From assembly GCA_964550165.1 (NCBI GenBank), contig CAZJYC010000002.1, positions 1 through 64,000 on the forward strand: a DNA stretch of 64,000 bases, read 5' to 3'. Position 1 is the first letter of the stretch. Each line of letters starts with the position of its first letter. Shown here one piece after another: positions 24,108 through 32,963 of this stretch. The notes under the pieces were generated by a model. That model worked only from the letters and a program-made list of their open reading frames with translations. It had not been told where the DNA came from and did not search any database. The position numbers were made by a program, and so were the translations under genes. This stretch comes from CAZJYC01 sp964550165 (GTDB lineage: Bacteria > Acidobacteriota > Aminicenantia > Aminicenantales > Aminicenantaceae).

Positions 24108-24792
24108 AGAGCGAATAATTCTCTATCTTTACGGCGAACTGAGCGAAAAAGAGAAAGCCGAGGTGGAGAGCCATATCCAGGAATGCGCGGAGTGCGCCCA
24201 GGATCTGGCCTATACCCAAAAAGTTTTTCAAGCGCTGGATGAGGCACAGGTTGCCGTCCCTGAGGCAAACTGGGAAAAATGCTGGAAGCGAATCGACTCA
24301 GGAATCCCTGAAAAGCCGAAGAGAAAGAAGAGTTTTTTGGCTGTACCCCAGTGGGCCTACGCCGCTGCAGGCCTCCTCGCCGTCCTGGTGGTCGGCATAA
24401 TCATCGGACGATTCTGGTTCGCTCCGGGCGAAAAAGCCGCCCCGCAGCCCGCTGCCGCCGCACCGGCAAGCTCCTACCAGCCCATCCTTCAAGAATTCAT
24501 CGAAGACCTTAAGCCGATCCTGGTTGAGTATGCAAACTATTCGGATAAAGAAAAAGACACCGTCGTCATGGACAGAGAGTTCGCCCGCAGCCTCATCCTC
24601 CAGAATCTGCTCTTGAAGAAGATCGTTTCGGAAAAAGATCCCTCCGCGCTTCAGTTTCTTGAAGACGTGGACATTATTTTAAAGGAGATTTCCAACCTTA
24701 AACGCGACGACAAACATACCCCTGCTCTGATCAAGGATTTTATCGACCAGAGAGGGGTACTCTTCAAAATGGAAATCTTGCAGAAGATATAA
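24088..24792 (+). CDS. Zinc-finger anti-sigma factor, membrane protein (234 aa)
   Basis: The N-terminal zinc-binding anti-sigma domain shows the H-x3-C-x2-C signature in HIQECAECAQ plus an upstream Cys (MRCKKYEE), typical of ZAS/RskA-like proteins that hold an ECF factor in the cytoplasm. A single transmembrane helix (WAYAAAGLLAVLVVGIIIG, about residues 90-108) follows. A periplasmic, mostly helical sensor part of about 120 residues completes it. Overlap with the sigma gene fits a co-regulated pair. The inducing signal would be envelope-derived; nothing in the sequence names it. Confidence 0.88.
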   Translation: MRCKKYEERIILYLYGELSEKEKAEVESHIQECAECAQDLAYTQKVFQALDEAQVAVPEANWEKCWKRIDSGIPEKPKRKKSFLAVPQWAYAAAGLLAVLVVGIIIGRFWFAPGEKAAPQPAAAAPASSYQPILQEFIEDLKPILVEYANYSDKEKDTVVMDREFARSLILQNLLLKKIVSEKDPSALQFLEDVDIILKEISNLKRDDKHTPALIKDFIDQRGVLFKMEILQKI

Positions 24793-24809
24793 GGTTAAGG
24801 AGGCTAAAA

Positions 24810-26123
24810 ATGAAACGCATGAAATCGATTGCCTTGTGTCTGGCTTTGACGTTAATCCTGGGAGGTTTTCTCTTTACCCAGGAAAAAGACGAGGCCGTTG
24901 ACGCCTACAAGAAAGCCAGGCAGTCAATCTATCAAAAAAACTGGCGGGAAGCGATCGAGTCGCTGAACCTAATAATCAAAGACTTCCCGAAAAGCGCCTA
25001 TCTGGACGATTCTTTCTACTGGCTGGGTTACAGCATGTACAAACTCGCTGACTCCCTGGAGAGTCTTGAAGCCCAGCTCGAGACGAAGAAAGAAGCCCTC
25101 GAGAAGCTCAATTCCCTAATCGAAAGATTCTCGGACAGCTCCTGGGCGAAAGATGCCAAATATCTCCGGATCGAAATTGCCGAAGACCTGCTCAAAAGAG
25201 GTCTGAGCGAATACAGAACATACATCAATGGCGCTGTGAGAGAAGAAAAGAAAAAAGATGAGGAGCTCGAACTGAAGCTCTATGCCCTGAATGCGCTTTT
25301 GAATATGGACGAGGAGAAAGCTTTCCCGATCATAGTTAAAATTATCAAGGAGGAAGAAAACCCAAAGCTCAGGGAAAGGGCTTTGATTGTACTCCACCAG
25401 TCCAAAGATCCCAAAGTCGTGCCCTTGTTGGTCGAAATAGCATCCAAGGACCCGGACAGCAAAGTCAGACAGATGGCCGTCGTCTGGCTCGGCCAGAGAA
25501 AGGGAGAGGAAAGCCTTGATGGCCTTCTGAGAATCTACGAGATCGCTACAGAACCCAAAGTTAAGCAGAGAATCGTTATCGCTTTGAGCGAAAACAGAAG
25601 CAAAAAAGCCATATCCAAGCTGATTGAGATTGCCAAGAAAGACCCTGAGATTAAGGCCAGGGAGACGGCCATCGTTATGCTCGGAGAGAGTAAAGATGAA
25701 GAGATGGTCGACGCTCTTATCCAAATCTATGAAGCAAGCACAGAGCTCAAGATCAAAGAGCGGCTGATTTACGCCTTTTCTGAAAGCAAGAGCAGGAAAG
25801 CCCTGGACAAGCTGATGGATATCGCTAAGAACGAAAAAGACCCAAATCTCAAAGAGAGAGCCATCTTCTGGCTGGGAGAGGAAAAAGGCGATAAAGCTGT
25901 GGACCTGCTCGCGGATATATACGCCAAGACAGATGATGTCAAAGTCAAAGAGAGAATAATCTTTGCCATAGGCCAGAATAGAAGCGACAAAGCCGCCCTC
26001 AAATTAATCGAGATGGCCAGGAAAGAGCAGAATATGGACTTGAAGAAGAAGATGATTTTCTGGCTGGGGGAATCAAAGAATGAGGAAGCGATGAAATTCC
26101 TCAAGGAAATCATCGACAAATAG
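24810..26123 (+). CDS. Exported HEAT-repeat protein with TPR-like N-terminal part (437 aa)
   Basis: A signal peptide (MKRMKSIALCLALTLILGGF) is followed by a BamD/YbgF-like tetratricopeptide region (KKARQSIYQKNWREAIESLN ... FPKSAYLDDSFYWLGYSMYK). From about residue 150 there are seven or eight HEAT-like repeats of about 32 residues. Each has the form (A/R)-x-A-(I/V)-x-W-L-G-(E/Q) ... LxxIxE-x-A-(R/K/S) (ERAIFWLGEEKGDKAVDLL is one). HEAT arrays are protein-binding scaffolds. Strong AAGGAGG site. It lies 17 bp after the anti-sigma gene, so all four genes 23523-27242 probably form one operon. Confidence 0.88.
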   Translation: MKRMKSIALCLALTLILGGFLFTQEKDEAVDAYKKARQSIYQKNWREAIESLNLIIKDFPKSAYLDDSFYWLGYSMYKLADSLESLEAQLETKKEALEKLNSLIERFSDSSWAKDAKYLRIEIAEDLLKRGLSEYRTYINGAVREEKKKDEELELKLYALNALLNMDEEKAFPIIVKIIKEEENPKLRERALIVLHQSKDPKVVPLLVEIASKDPDSKVRQMAVVWLGQRKGEESLDGLLRIYEIATEPKVKQRIVIALSENRSKKAISKLIEIAKKDPEIKARETAIVMLGESKDEEMVDALIQIYEASTELKIKERLIYAFSESKSRKALDKLMDIAKNEKDPNLKERAIFWLGEEKGDKAVDLLADIYAKTDDVKVKERIIFAIGQNRSDKAALKLIEMARKEQNMDLKKKMIFWLGESKNEEAMKFLKEIIDK

Positions 26124-26132
26124 GAGGCGAAA

Positions 26133-27242
26133 ATGAAAGAGATGACAAGAAGCATCTGGACAGCAGCCGTAGCGGCGCTCCTCATTCTGCTTTCGTCTTT
26201 CCTCTTCAGCCAGGAGCAGCCCGGCTTTCTCAAAGGAAAAGCCTATCTCATCGATAAAAATCTTTCGCTGACGCAAAAATTTGAGGCCGCCCGGAAGGAA
26301 TTTGGGAAATCAAAAGGCGAAACTTATTTTGCGGGCTATACCTTTCTGAGCCGGCACAAGCATCACCATGGCGAGGTTTATTCGACCGAACCTTACCGGG
26401 CCACAGTTGAGGGCAACAAAATCAAGATGCGCAGAGTTTCGAAGTGGGGCAAGGAAGGCGGCGAGAGTGTCACCACAGAGAAGGGCGGCGAGCCGGCGGG
26501 CATTGTTTTTCTGCACAAAGTCTCGGGCAGCAAACCAGAAATTGTCGATGTGGAAATGATCGACCTGGACCAGAGCTATGAATTCGAAGAGGCGCCGATC
26601 TACTGGCTTGGCGAGGCAAAGAACGAAGAGAGCATCGATTTTCTGGAGAAGCTCTTCGATTCAGGAAATTACGATGTTCAGAAAGCGCTGGTCTTTATCG
26701 TAAGCTCCCACGATCATCCCAAATCCTACGATTTTCTGCGGCGGGTGGCCATGGGAAGCTATGAGTATAAGCTGAAGAAAGATGCTATCTTCTGGCTGGG
26801 AAATTACAAGGACGCCAGAAGCCTCGCTTATCTCAAGGAAATAAACAAAAAAGAAAAAGACACGAAACTCAAGGAGCAGATTGTGTTTGCACTCCAGCTC
26901 AGTGACCAGAGAGAGGCGATCGAGGAGCTGATCGAAATCGCCAAAAACGATGCTGACCGCAGTGTCAGGAAAAAGGCTATCTTCTGGGTCGGTCAGAAGG
27001 CGACAAAAGAATGTGCCAAAGCCTTGAAGGATGTTGTCGAGAGCGCAGAAGACGCGCAGGTCAAAGAGGCGGCTGTTTTTGCCATCAGCCAGCTTCCCAA
27101 GGATAAATCCGTGCCGATGCTGATCGAGGTCGCCCGCTCAAACAAGAGCCCGGCAGTCAGGAAAAAGGCTGTTTTCTGGCTCGGCCAGATCGACAGCGAG
27201 GAAGCTCTGAAGTTCTTCGAAGAAATCCTGCTCAAAAAATAA
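26133..27242 (+). CDS. Exported HEAT-repeat protein (369 aa)
   Basis: The signal sequence is SIWTAAVAALLILLSSFLFS. The first about 130 residues are a separate beta-rich region containing TYFAGYTFLSRHKHHHGEVY and a KIKMRRVSKWGKEGGESV strand pair. The rest is HEAT-like repeats close in sequence to those of the preceding protein (KKAIFWVGQKATKECAKAL, KKAVFWLGQIDSEEALKFF). The two genes are 9 bp apart with AGGAGG before this start. They are paralogues in their repeat parts and probably products of tandem duplication with different N-terminal modules. Role unknown; envelope scaffold under ECF control is the working guess. Confidence 0.87.
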   Translation: MKEMTRSIWTAAVAALLILLSSFLFSQEQPGFLKGKAYLIDKNLSLTQKFEAARKEFGKSKGETYFAGYTFLSRHKHHHGEVYSTEPYRATVEGNKIKMRRVSKWGKEGGESVTTEKGGEPAGIVFLHKVSGSKPEIVDVEMIDLDQSYEFEEAPIYWLGEAKNEESIDFLEKLFDSGNYDVQKALVFIVSSHDHPKSYDFLRRVAMGSYEYKLKKDAIFWLGNYKDARSLAYLKEINKKEKDTKLKEQIVFALQLSDQREAIEELIEIAKNDADRSVRKKAIFWVGQKATKECAKALKDVVESAEDAQVKEAAVFAISQLPKDKSVPMLIEVARSNKSPAVRKKAVFWLGQIDSEEALKFFEEILLKK

Positions 27243-27270
27243 TGAAATAAGGGACATACTGCTTACCTAA

Positions 27271-27315
27271 GAAAGACAGGCTATTTTTTTAAGGTAAAGT
27301 TGCCTGTCTTCTTTG
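27271..27315 (+). terminator. Stem-loop after the sigma/HEAT operon
   Basis: GAAAGACAGGC (27271-27281) and GCCTGTCTT (27302-27310) pair around a 20-nt loop, followed by CTTT. The T tract is weak, so this may be a terminator or only an mRNA-stabilising hairpin. Confidence 0.45.
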
Positions 27316-27571
27316 ATGGGAATCCAGGCTTATTCTTTAGTTTGAACAAAAATATTCGCTGAATATCTATGTTTGAATAACAAGCCTTCCACTGAAGTTA
27401 AACAATCTCTGAAATTTTCCTTGTGATTGCATGTTTGCAGGTCAGATTGACATCTGCTTCTGTCATGATTTATCATCTTCCACAATAGGAGGAAGGGAAA
27501 GTCGTTGGCAAGAACATGCTCGGCCATCGCGATTGAAAAGCAATTTCTTTAAAAGAAAAGAACGTCAAGCC

Positions 27572-30500
27572 ATGAGATGTCCTAAATGTCATTTTGATAA
27601 TCCTGAGGGCGCTTTTCACTGCAGCAAGTGCAGGACGCCGCTAAAGCCCTCTCGTGAAATACCCCCTTCTCCCACAAAGACTCTGAGAACCCCCGTAACG
27701 ATATTGCTGCCAGGGACTTTTTTCGCCAGAAGATATCAAGTCCTTGAAGAATTGGGAAGCGGCGGGATGGGAAAAGTCTATAAAGTCCTGGACAAAGAAA
27801 TAAAAGAGGAAATAGCTTTGAAGCTCTTGAATGCCGAGATTGCTTCTGATGAAAAGACGATCGAGCGATTCCGGAATGAGCTGAAATACGCGCGAAAGAT
27901 CACTCACAAGAATGTCTGCCGGATGCACGATATCAACAGAGAAGAAGAAACATACTACATCACCATGGAATATGTGCCGGGCGAGGACTTAAAAACAATA
28001 ATCATAAGGGAAGGCCAATTAACGGAAGAAAAAGCTATCTCCATGGCTAAACAGATATGCGAGGGGCTAGCCGAAGCCCACCGCCTGGGTGTGGTTCATC
28101 GCGACCTCAAGCCGCAGAATATAATGGTCGACAAAGAGGGGAATGCCCGCATCATGGATTTTGGGATTGCCCGGTCTCTTGAAGCAAGTGGGCTGACTGA
28201 AGCAGGGATGATCATAGGGACTCCCGACTACATGTCTCCTGAACAAGTGGAGGGGAAGGAAGCCGATCAGCGGTCAGATATCTATTCGCTCGGAGCCATG
28301 CTGTATGAAATGGTGACGGGAAAGGTTCCCTTTGAAGGAAAAACAGCCTTAAGCATCGCCTTGAAACATAAGACAGAAATCCCCTTGAATCCGAGAGAAC
28401 TCAATAGTGAGCTCTCAGAAGAGCTGAGCTCAGCGATATTGAAATGCCTGGATAAGGATAGCGAGAGGAGATACCAGACGAGTGAGGAATTGCTGGCTGA
28501 ATTGAGAAGCATTACGGAAGGCTTGCCCGCAATATCTGCTCACCAAAAACCTAAAATACCTGCTTTTCTGATTGAAGCCAAAGAAGAGATTCGATTCAAA
28601 AGGCCGGTTTTTGTGGCCCGCACCCAAGAATTAGAGAGGCTTGAGAAAAGCCTGGAAGCAAGTCTCTCCGGCCAGGGCCAAATGATTTTTGTCACCGGTG
28701 AAGCTGGGAGTGGAAAAACAGCCTTGCTCCAGGAATTTGCTCGCCATGCTCAAGAAGTGTTCCCTGACCTTATTGTCGCCTCCGGAAAATGCAATGCCCA
28801 AACAGGGATTGGAGACCCCTACCTGCCATTCATCGAAGTGTTGAGTCTTTTAACTGGAGATGTCGAAGCTAAGTGGGTGGCTGGCGTCATTTCCAGAGAG
28901 CATGCCATTCGTTTGTGGAACCTTCTTCCTCTCGCAGTCAAAACGCTGTTGGATAACGGACCGGATTTAATCAATATTTTTGTACCTGGACGAGCGCTGG
29001 TCTCACGCAGCGAAGCATTTGCTACCGGGTTAACAAATTGGCTGGCTGGTTTAAAGAAGCTGGTGGAACGCAAGTCTTTGCTTCCTGCCGATTCGGCGCT
29101 CCAACAGAGTAACCTTTTCGAACAATACACACGGGTGCTTCTGGCGCTGGCTCAAGAGAAGCCTTTGCTTCTCATCCTTGATGACCTCCAGTGGGTGGAT
29201 GCCGGCTCAGCGAGCTTAATCTTTCATCTGGGACGCCGAGTTGGCGGAAGCCGGGTTTTTATGATAGGCGCTTTTCGGCCGGCAGAGGTAGCTCTCGGCC
29301 GAGGAGAAGGACGTCATCCCCTCGAGCCGATCCTTCATGAATTCAAGCGTGATTTTGGAGATATTGAACTCGAAGTCGGAAAGACCGAAGGCCGCAAATT
29401 CGTAGACGATTTTATTGATACGGAGCTCAACCGGCTGGATGATGCATTCCGCGATACGCTCTACAGCCAGACCAGAGGACACCCGCTTTTTACCGTTGAA
29501 TTGCTGCGTGACATGCAAGAGCGCGGTGCTCTGGTCAAAGACAAAGATGGCTGTTGGAGGGAGGGCCCAAAATTAAGATGGGATACTCTCCCAGCCCGCG
29601 TGGATGCAGTCATCGAAGAGCGCATCAACAGGCTTAATGAAAAGCTCCGGGAGCTTTTGATCGTGGCCAGTGTTGAAGGCGAAGAATTCACTGCCGAAGT
29701 TGTAGCCCGCATCAAGGAGGCTGAAATACTCGAGCTCATCAGGCTTCTCGGGAGGGAGCTCGATAAGCGGCATCATCTTGTATCTGCGAAAGGCATCCGG
29801 CAGCTCGAAAGACAGCGCCTCTCCCTTTATCTTTTCCAGCACATCCTGTTTCAGCGATTTCTCTATAACAACTTGGACAAGGTGGAGAGAGCACATCTCC
29901 ACGAACAGGTGGGAAATATCCTGGAAGCGCTCTATGGCGAGCAGGCGGGAGAGATTTCTGTTGAGCTCGCCCGACATTTCCTGGAAGCAGGAATATTGCC
30001 GAAAGCTACAGAATATCTCCATAAAGCAGGAGATAAGGCTGTGCGGCTCTCTGCCGGGGCTGAGGCAATCGCCCACTATAAAAAAGCTCTGGAGCTTCTC
30101 CAGCAGCTCCCGGAAACACCTGAGCGTGACCAGAAAGAACTTGCCTTGCAGCTTGCCCTGATTGTTCCACTCCAGGTGACCAAAGGGTTTGGCGCTCCTG
30201 AATTGGGTCAGGCCGTCGTTCGAGCGAGGGAGCTTTGTGACCGAATGGGAGATACGCCCCAACGTTTTACAGCTCTTGTTGGGCTTGCCCAATATTATTC
30301 CACGACTGCCCAATACAGAACAGCCCTCAAATTGAGAGAGAAGATTTCTCGATTAGCTGACCAGTTAAAAGACCCGTTGCTTGAGGCCATTTCTTATTAT
30401 ATTCATGTTTGGCCTCTGCTCAATGTGGGAGAACTCGTCCAGACAGTTGAATGTGCCAAACATATGATTGATGTCTACAACCAGGAAAAGCATGGCTTTC

Positions 30501-31291
30501 TGGCCTATCTCTTCGGATACGACCTGGGAGTCCTCAACATGGGCTTTGGGTCCTGGGCATGGTGGATTCTGGGCTATGCTGATCAAGCCCTGAAGCAGAC
30601 TCAGGAGGCCTTGCGCATCGCCCGGAAATTGGGTCACCCCGCTACTACAGCTTTCATCATCGCCATAGGCGGCTGCGAGTTGAATTGGTTCCTGAAAGAT
30701 TTTGAGAAGATCAATGAGTATACCGAAGAACTCGTTCCTATTTGCGAGAAGAATGGATTTATATATTTTGGAGCACATGGCTATTTTTATCGTGGCGAGA
30801 GAAAGACTTTTGAAGGGAAAGTCAAAGAAGGAATAGGCGAGATGCACCAGAGCTTGGCCATCATGGAGGGGACAGGAACACTGACCTGCTTCACCAGGCT
30901 TTTGGCCCGGGTGGCCTATGCCTGTCTAAAAGCTGGAGAGATAGAGGAGGGACTTGCTGCAGTCAACAAAGCTCTCGGGATTATGCAAAAGTGTGATGAG
31001 AGATACATGGAAGCCGAGCTTTATCGACTGAAGGCTGAATTGCTCTGGATGCGGGGTGAAGCTGAGAGTGAAGTTGAGAAGTATTTCCGGCAAGCCATCG
31101 AAGTTTCTCGTCGACAACAGGCAAAGATGTGGGAACTGCGGGCCACGATGAGTTTGAGCCGCTTGAAGCAAAAACAGGGGAGGAGCGAAGAGGCAAGAAA
31201 GATGCTCGCCGAGGTTTACGGCTGGTTCACGGAAGGATTTAACACTCCTGACCTCGAAGAGGCAAAAGCTCTTCTGGATAGCTTATCGTAG
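27572..31291 (+). CDS. Zinc-ribbon Ser/Thr kinase fused to AAA ATPase and TPR region (about 1239 aa)
   Basis: Start chosen at the ATG at 27572 because the zinc ribbon (MRCPKCHFDNPEGAFHCSKC) begins there, as in related kinases. The ribosome-binding site is weak, and the frame is open to 27431. The kinase domain (about 50-320) has LGSGGMGKVYKV, ALKLL, VHRDLKPQN, DFGIAR and GTPDYMSPEQ. From about 345 there is an AAA/STAND-type ATPase: FVARTQELERLE entry motif, Walker A GEAGSGKTALLQE, Walker B LLLILDDLQWVDAGS. From about 800 to the end are helical TPR-like repeats (LARHFLEAGILPKATEYLHK and others). The architecture resembles multidomain sensor kinases such as PknK-type proteins. Probable cytoplasmic signalling hub; ligand unknown. 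Confidence 0.9.
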   Translation: MRCPKCHFDNPEGAFHCSKCRTPLKPSREIPPSPTKTLRTPVTILLPGTFFARRYQVLEELGSGGMGKVYKVLDKEIKEEIALKLLNAEIASDEKTIERFRNELKYARKITHKNVCRMHDINREEETYYITMEYVPGEDLKTIIIREGQLTEEKAISMAKQICEGLAEAHRLGVVHRDLKPQNIMVDKEGNARIMDFGIARSLEASGLTEAGMIIGTPDYMSPEQVEGKEADQRSDIYSLGAMLYEMVTGKVPFEGKTALSIALKHKTEIPLNPRELNSELSEELSSAILKCLDKDSERRYQTSEELLAELRSITEGLPAISAHQKPKIPAFLIEAKEEIRFKRPVFVARTQELERLEKSLEASLSGQGQMIFVTGEAGSGKTALLQEFARHAQEVFPDLIVASGKCNAQTGIGDPYLPFIEVLSLLTGDVEAKWVAGVISREHAIRLWNLLPLAVKTLLDNGPDLINIFVPGRALVSRSEAFATGLTNWLAGLKKLVERKSLLPADSALQQSNLFEQYTRVLLALAQEKPLLLILDDLQWVDAGSASLIFHLGRRVGGSRVFMIGAFRPAEVALGRGEGRHPLEPILHEFKRDFGDIELEVGKTEGRKFVDDFIDTELNRLDDAFRDTLYSQTRGHPLFTVELLRDMQERGALVKDKDGCWREGPKLRWDTLPARVDAVIEERINRLNEKLRELLIVASVEGEEFTAEVVARIKEAEILELIRLLGRELDKRHHLVSAKGIRQLERQRLSLYLFQHILFQRFLYNNLDKVERAHLHEQVGNILEALYGEQAGEISVELARHFLEAGILPKATEYLHKAGDKAVRLSAGAEAIAHYKKALELLQQLPETPERDQKELALQLALIVPLQVTKGFGAPELGQAVVRARELCDRMGDTPQRFTALVGLAQYYSTTAQYRTALKLREKISRLADQLKDPLLEAISYYIHVWPLLNVGELVQTVECAKHMIDVYNQEKHGFLAYLFGYDLGVLNMGFGSWAWWILGYADQALKQTQEALRIARKLGHPATTAFIIAIGGCELNWFLKDFEKINEYTEELVPICEKNGFIYFGAHGYFYRGERKTFEGKVKEGIGEMHQSLAIMEGTGTLTCFTRLLARVAYACLKAGEIEEGLAAVNKALGIMQKCDERYMEAELYRLKAELLWMRGEAESEVEKYFRQAIEVSRRQQAKMWELRATMSLSRLKQKQGRSEEARKMLAEVYGWFTEGFNTPDLEEAKALLDSLS

Positions 31292-31406
31292 GACACGACT
31301 TCTTAAAATCCCATCTGGGCAGACGCAAAACGAGCAGACTTGAGAATTTCTGACAATGATCTATATGTTCTTACCCTTCTGAGAGAAATCTCGGTTCTTG
31401 CTATTT

Positions 31407-32090
31407 CTATTCTAATCCAGTCTTTTTCAATAGCGCTTGGTACCCTGGGTCTGAGTGAAACGGAATAAAAGATGGGTTGCTTTTAATTGTGATTATCCAC
31501 TCACTTCTTTCCTCAGATGCCCTTATCATCAACTCGAAAGCTTTATCAAGGTCACCTCATACGTCGTATAAAACGCCAATCCAGTACGGCGAGACATGCT
31601 GTTTTTGGGATTTTGCTTCTAGTTCCTCAAGAATTCTCTTTGCCTCTTCAATTTTTCCGGCCGCCCCATAAACGGCCCCAAATACCGCGACCGCCATGAC
31701 CGCATCCCCTGAAAGCTCCCTGGTTTTTTAGTTCGTCAATCGCTTCGGCAAATTTATTCATATCAGCGTATGTCATTCCGAGAATTTGATGCGCATCGGC
31801 AAAGCCAGGGTCCATTTCGAGCGTTTTCGAAGTTAAGTTAATGCCTGGTCGGGCTGCTGCGCGATTAAATATGTATAACCTAAGCTCGCATTGATTATAA
31901 GTGAGACGGGGTCAAGTTCTAAAGCTCGATTCATCTCTTGAATTGATTCCTCAAAGCGTCCGAAGAGAATCAACAATTCGCCATACCGGTCATTCCTTTC
32001 TCTTTTAGAAGGAAGCGGTGTCCCGCAATCGCCACAGAATTTCTGAGTCTCAGGATTATCGTAATGACATTTCGGGCACTTGATGGCCAC
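31407..32090 (-). pseudogene. Zinc-ribbon/TPR pseudogene, kinase portion deleted
   Basis: GTG at 32090 (AAGGA site) starts VAIKCPKCHYDNPETQKFCG then DCGTPLPSK, the zinc ribbon that normally precedes a Ser/Thr kinase in this genome. The frame then jumps directly to TPRs (RYGELLILFGRFEESIQEMN, LELDPVSLIINASLGYTYL). Beyond codon 85 it is broken. TLEMDPGFADAHQILGMTYA appears after a frame change. Then come GKIEEAKRILEELEAKSQ and SPYWIGVLYDV, a TGA, and GDLDKAFELMIRASEERSEW, ending IPFHSDPGYQALLKKTGLE at a TAG (31407). A large kinase-TPR gene evidently lost its middle by deletion and then accumulated frameshifts. Confidence 0.75.
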
Positions 32091-32430
32091 TGCTGATTCC
32101 TTTTCTCGGGGAAGGCTAAGCAGTAACAAGGAATGGGGTATTAGTCAACTGAGAACATCCTCTGTTTGCTTGACATGCATTTTTTGTTGTGATATGAGAA
32201 CCTTCAATGTCGGTAGAAGTAATTTTATAAAACACATGATGATCTCAACAAAAGGAAATCCCTTTTCATTCTTCTATGAATCGTTTTTCCCGCGCAAGTT
32301 TCGGATGATCCGAGCAAGCTTTAGCCTGAAGTCATCCATTTTATCATCTCTCTTTTTATTATCTCTCTTCCGGCACGAGATCTTTTTAAATGGAACTTAG
32401 TCAGCATGGGCGACAAAGAAAGGAGGAATT

Positions 32431-32829
32431 ATGAGTCATGAACAAAGTCGGCCGCTTGGCCGTGTCCGGAGTCCACTGGCTCCATTTGGACTTGGCTTGA
32501 TAACCTTTGGAATTTACGGATTAGTGTGGATTTACAAAATCTTAGAAGAGATGCGCACTCACGCCAACCGTGCAGATATGACATCGGGCGGATTAGCAGT
32601 AGTCCTCTTGTTTGTCCCTTTGTTCAACTTTTTTTGGGCAATCTATCTTTGGTTCCGGATTCCTGCTTGTGTAAATATCATGAAAGAAGCTTGCGGCCAT
32701 GAACAGGCAAGACTGAGTGGTGCCATCGGCCTCGTGAATTTGGTGCCATTGATAGGTTACATCATATGGACAGCCTCTATCCAAAGCTCGCTTAACAATC
32801 ATTGGCGAGCGCATGGTTCCAACGTTTAG
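32431..32829 (+). CDS. DUF4234 membrane protein (132 aa)
   Basis: Three hydrophobic segments match the DUF4234 layout. The first is FGLGLITFGIYGLVWIYKIL, whose G-x-Y-x-x-x-W-(I/L)-Y motif is the family signature, followed by a charged helix EEMRTHANRAD. The second is LAVVLLFVPLFNFFWAIYLW, and the third LVNLVPLIGYIIWTASIQSS. AAAGGAGGAA precedes the ATG. Function of the family is unknown. It is a single-gene unit, ending at a convergent terminator shared with the dGTPase gene. Confidence 0.85.
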   Translation: MSHEQSRPLGRVRSPLAPFGLGLITFGIYGLVWIYKILEEMRTHANRADMTSGGLAVVLLFVPLFNFFWAIYLWFRIPACVNIMKEACGHEQARLSGAIGLVNLVPLIGYIIWTASIQSSLNNHWRAHGSNV

Positions 32830-32894
32830 ATGAGTGGTTAGCTAAAAAATGGAATTCTGAGGCTTAAAAAAGGCAGCTCAGCCTAAAAACTCTC

Positions 32895-32943
32895 AAAAAA
32901 AGGAAACGAAGCCCTCTCAAAAAAAGTGCTTGTTCCTTTTTTT
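32895..32943. terminator. Bidirectional rho-independent terminator
   Basis: AAAAAAAGGAA (32895-32905) and TTCCTTTTTTT (32933-32943) pair as an A-tail/T-tail hairpin between the convergent DUF4234 and dGTPase genes, so it can stop transcription from both sides. A second T tract follows at 32947-32953. Confidence 0.65.
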
Positions 32944-32963
32944 ACCTTTTTTTAAGATAAGAC

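Noticed and set aside
32080..32400. Plus-strand 106-codon frame near the kinase pseudogene
   Set aside because: It starts antisense to the zinc ribbon of the pseudogene and its translation is Ser/Phe/Leu-rich without any domain.
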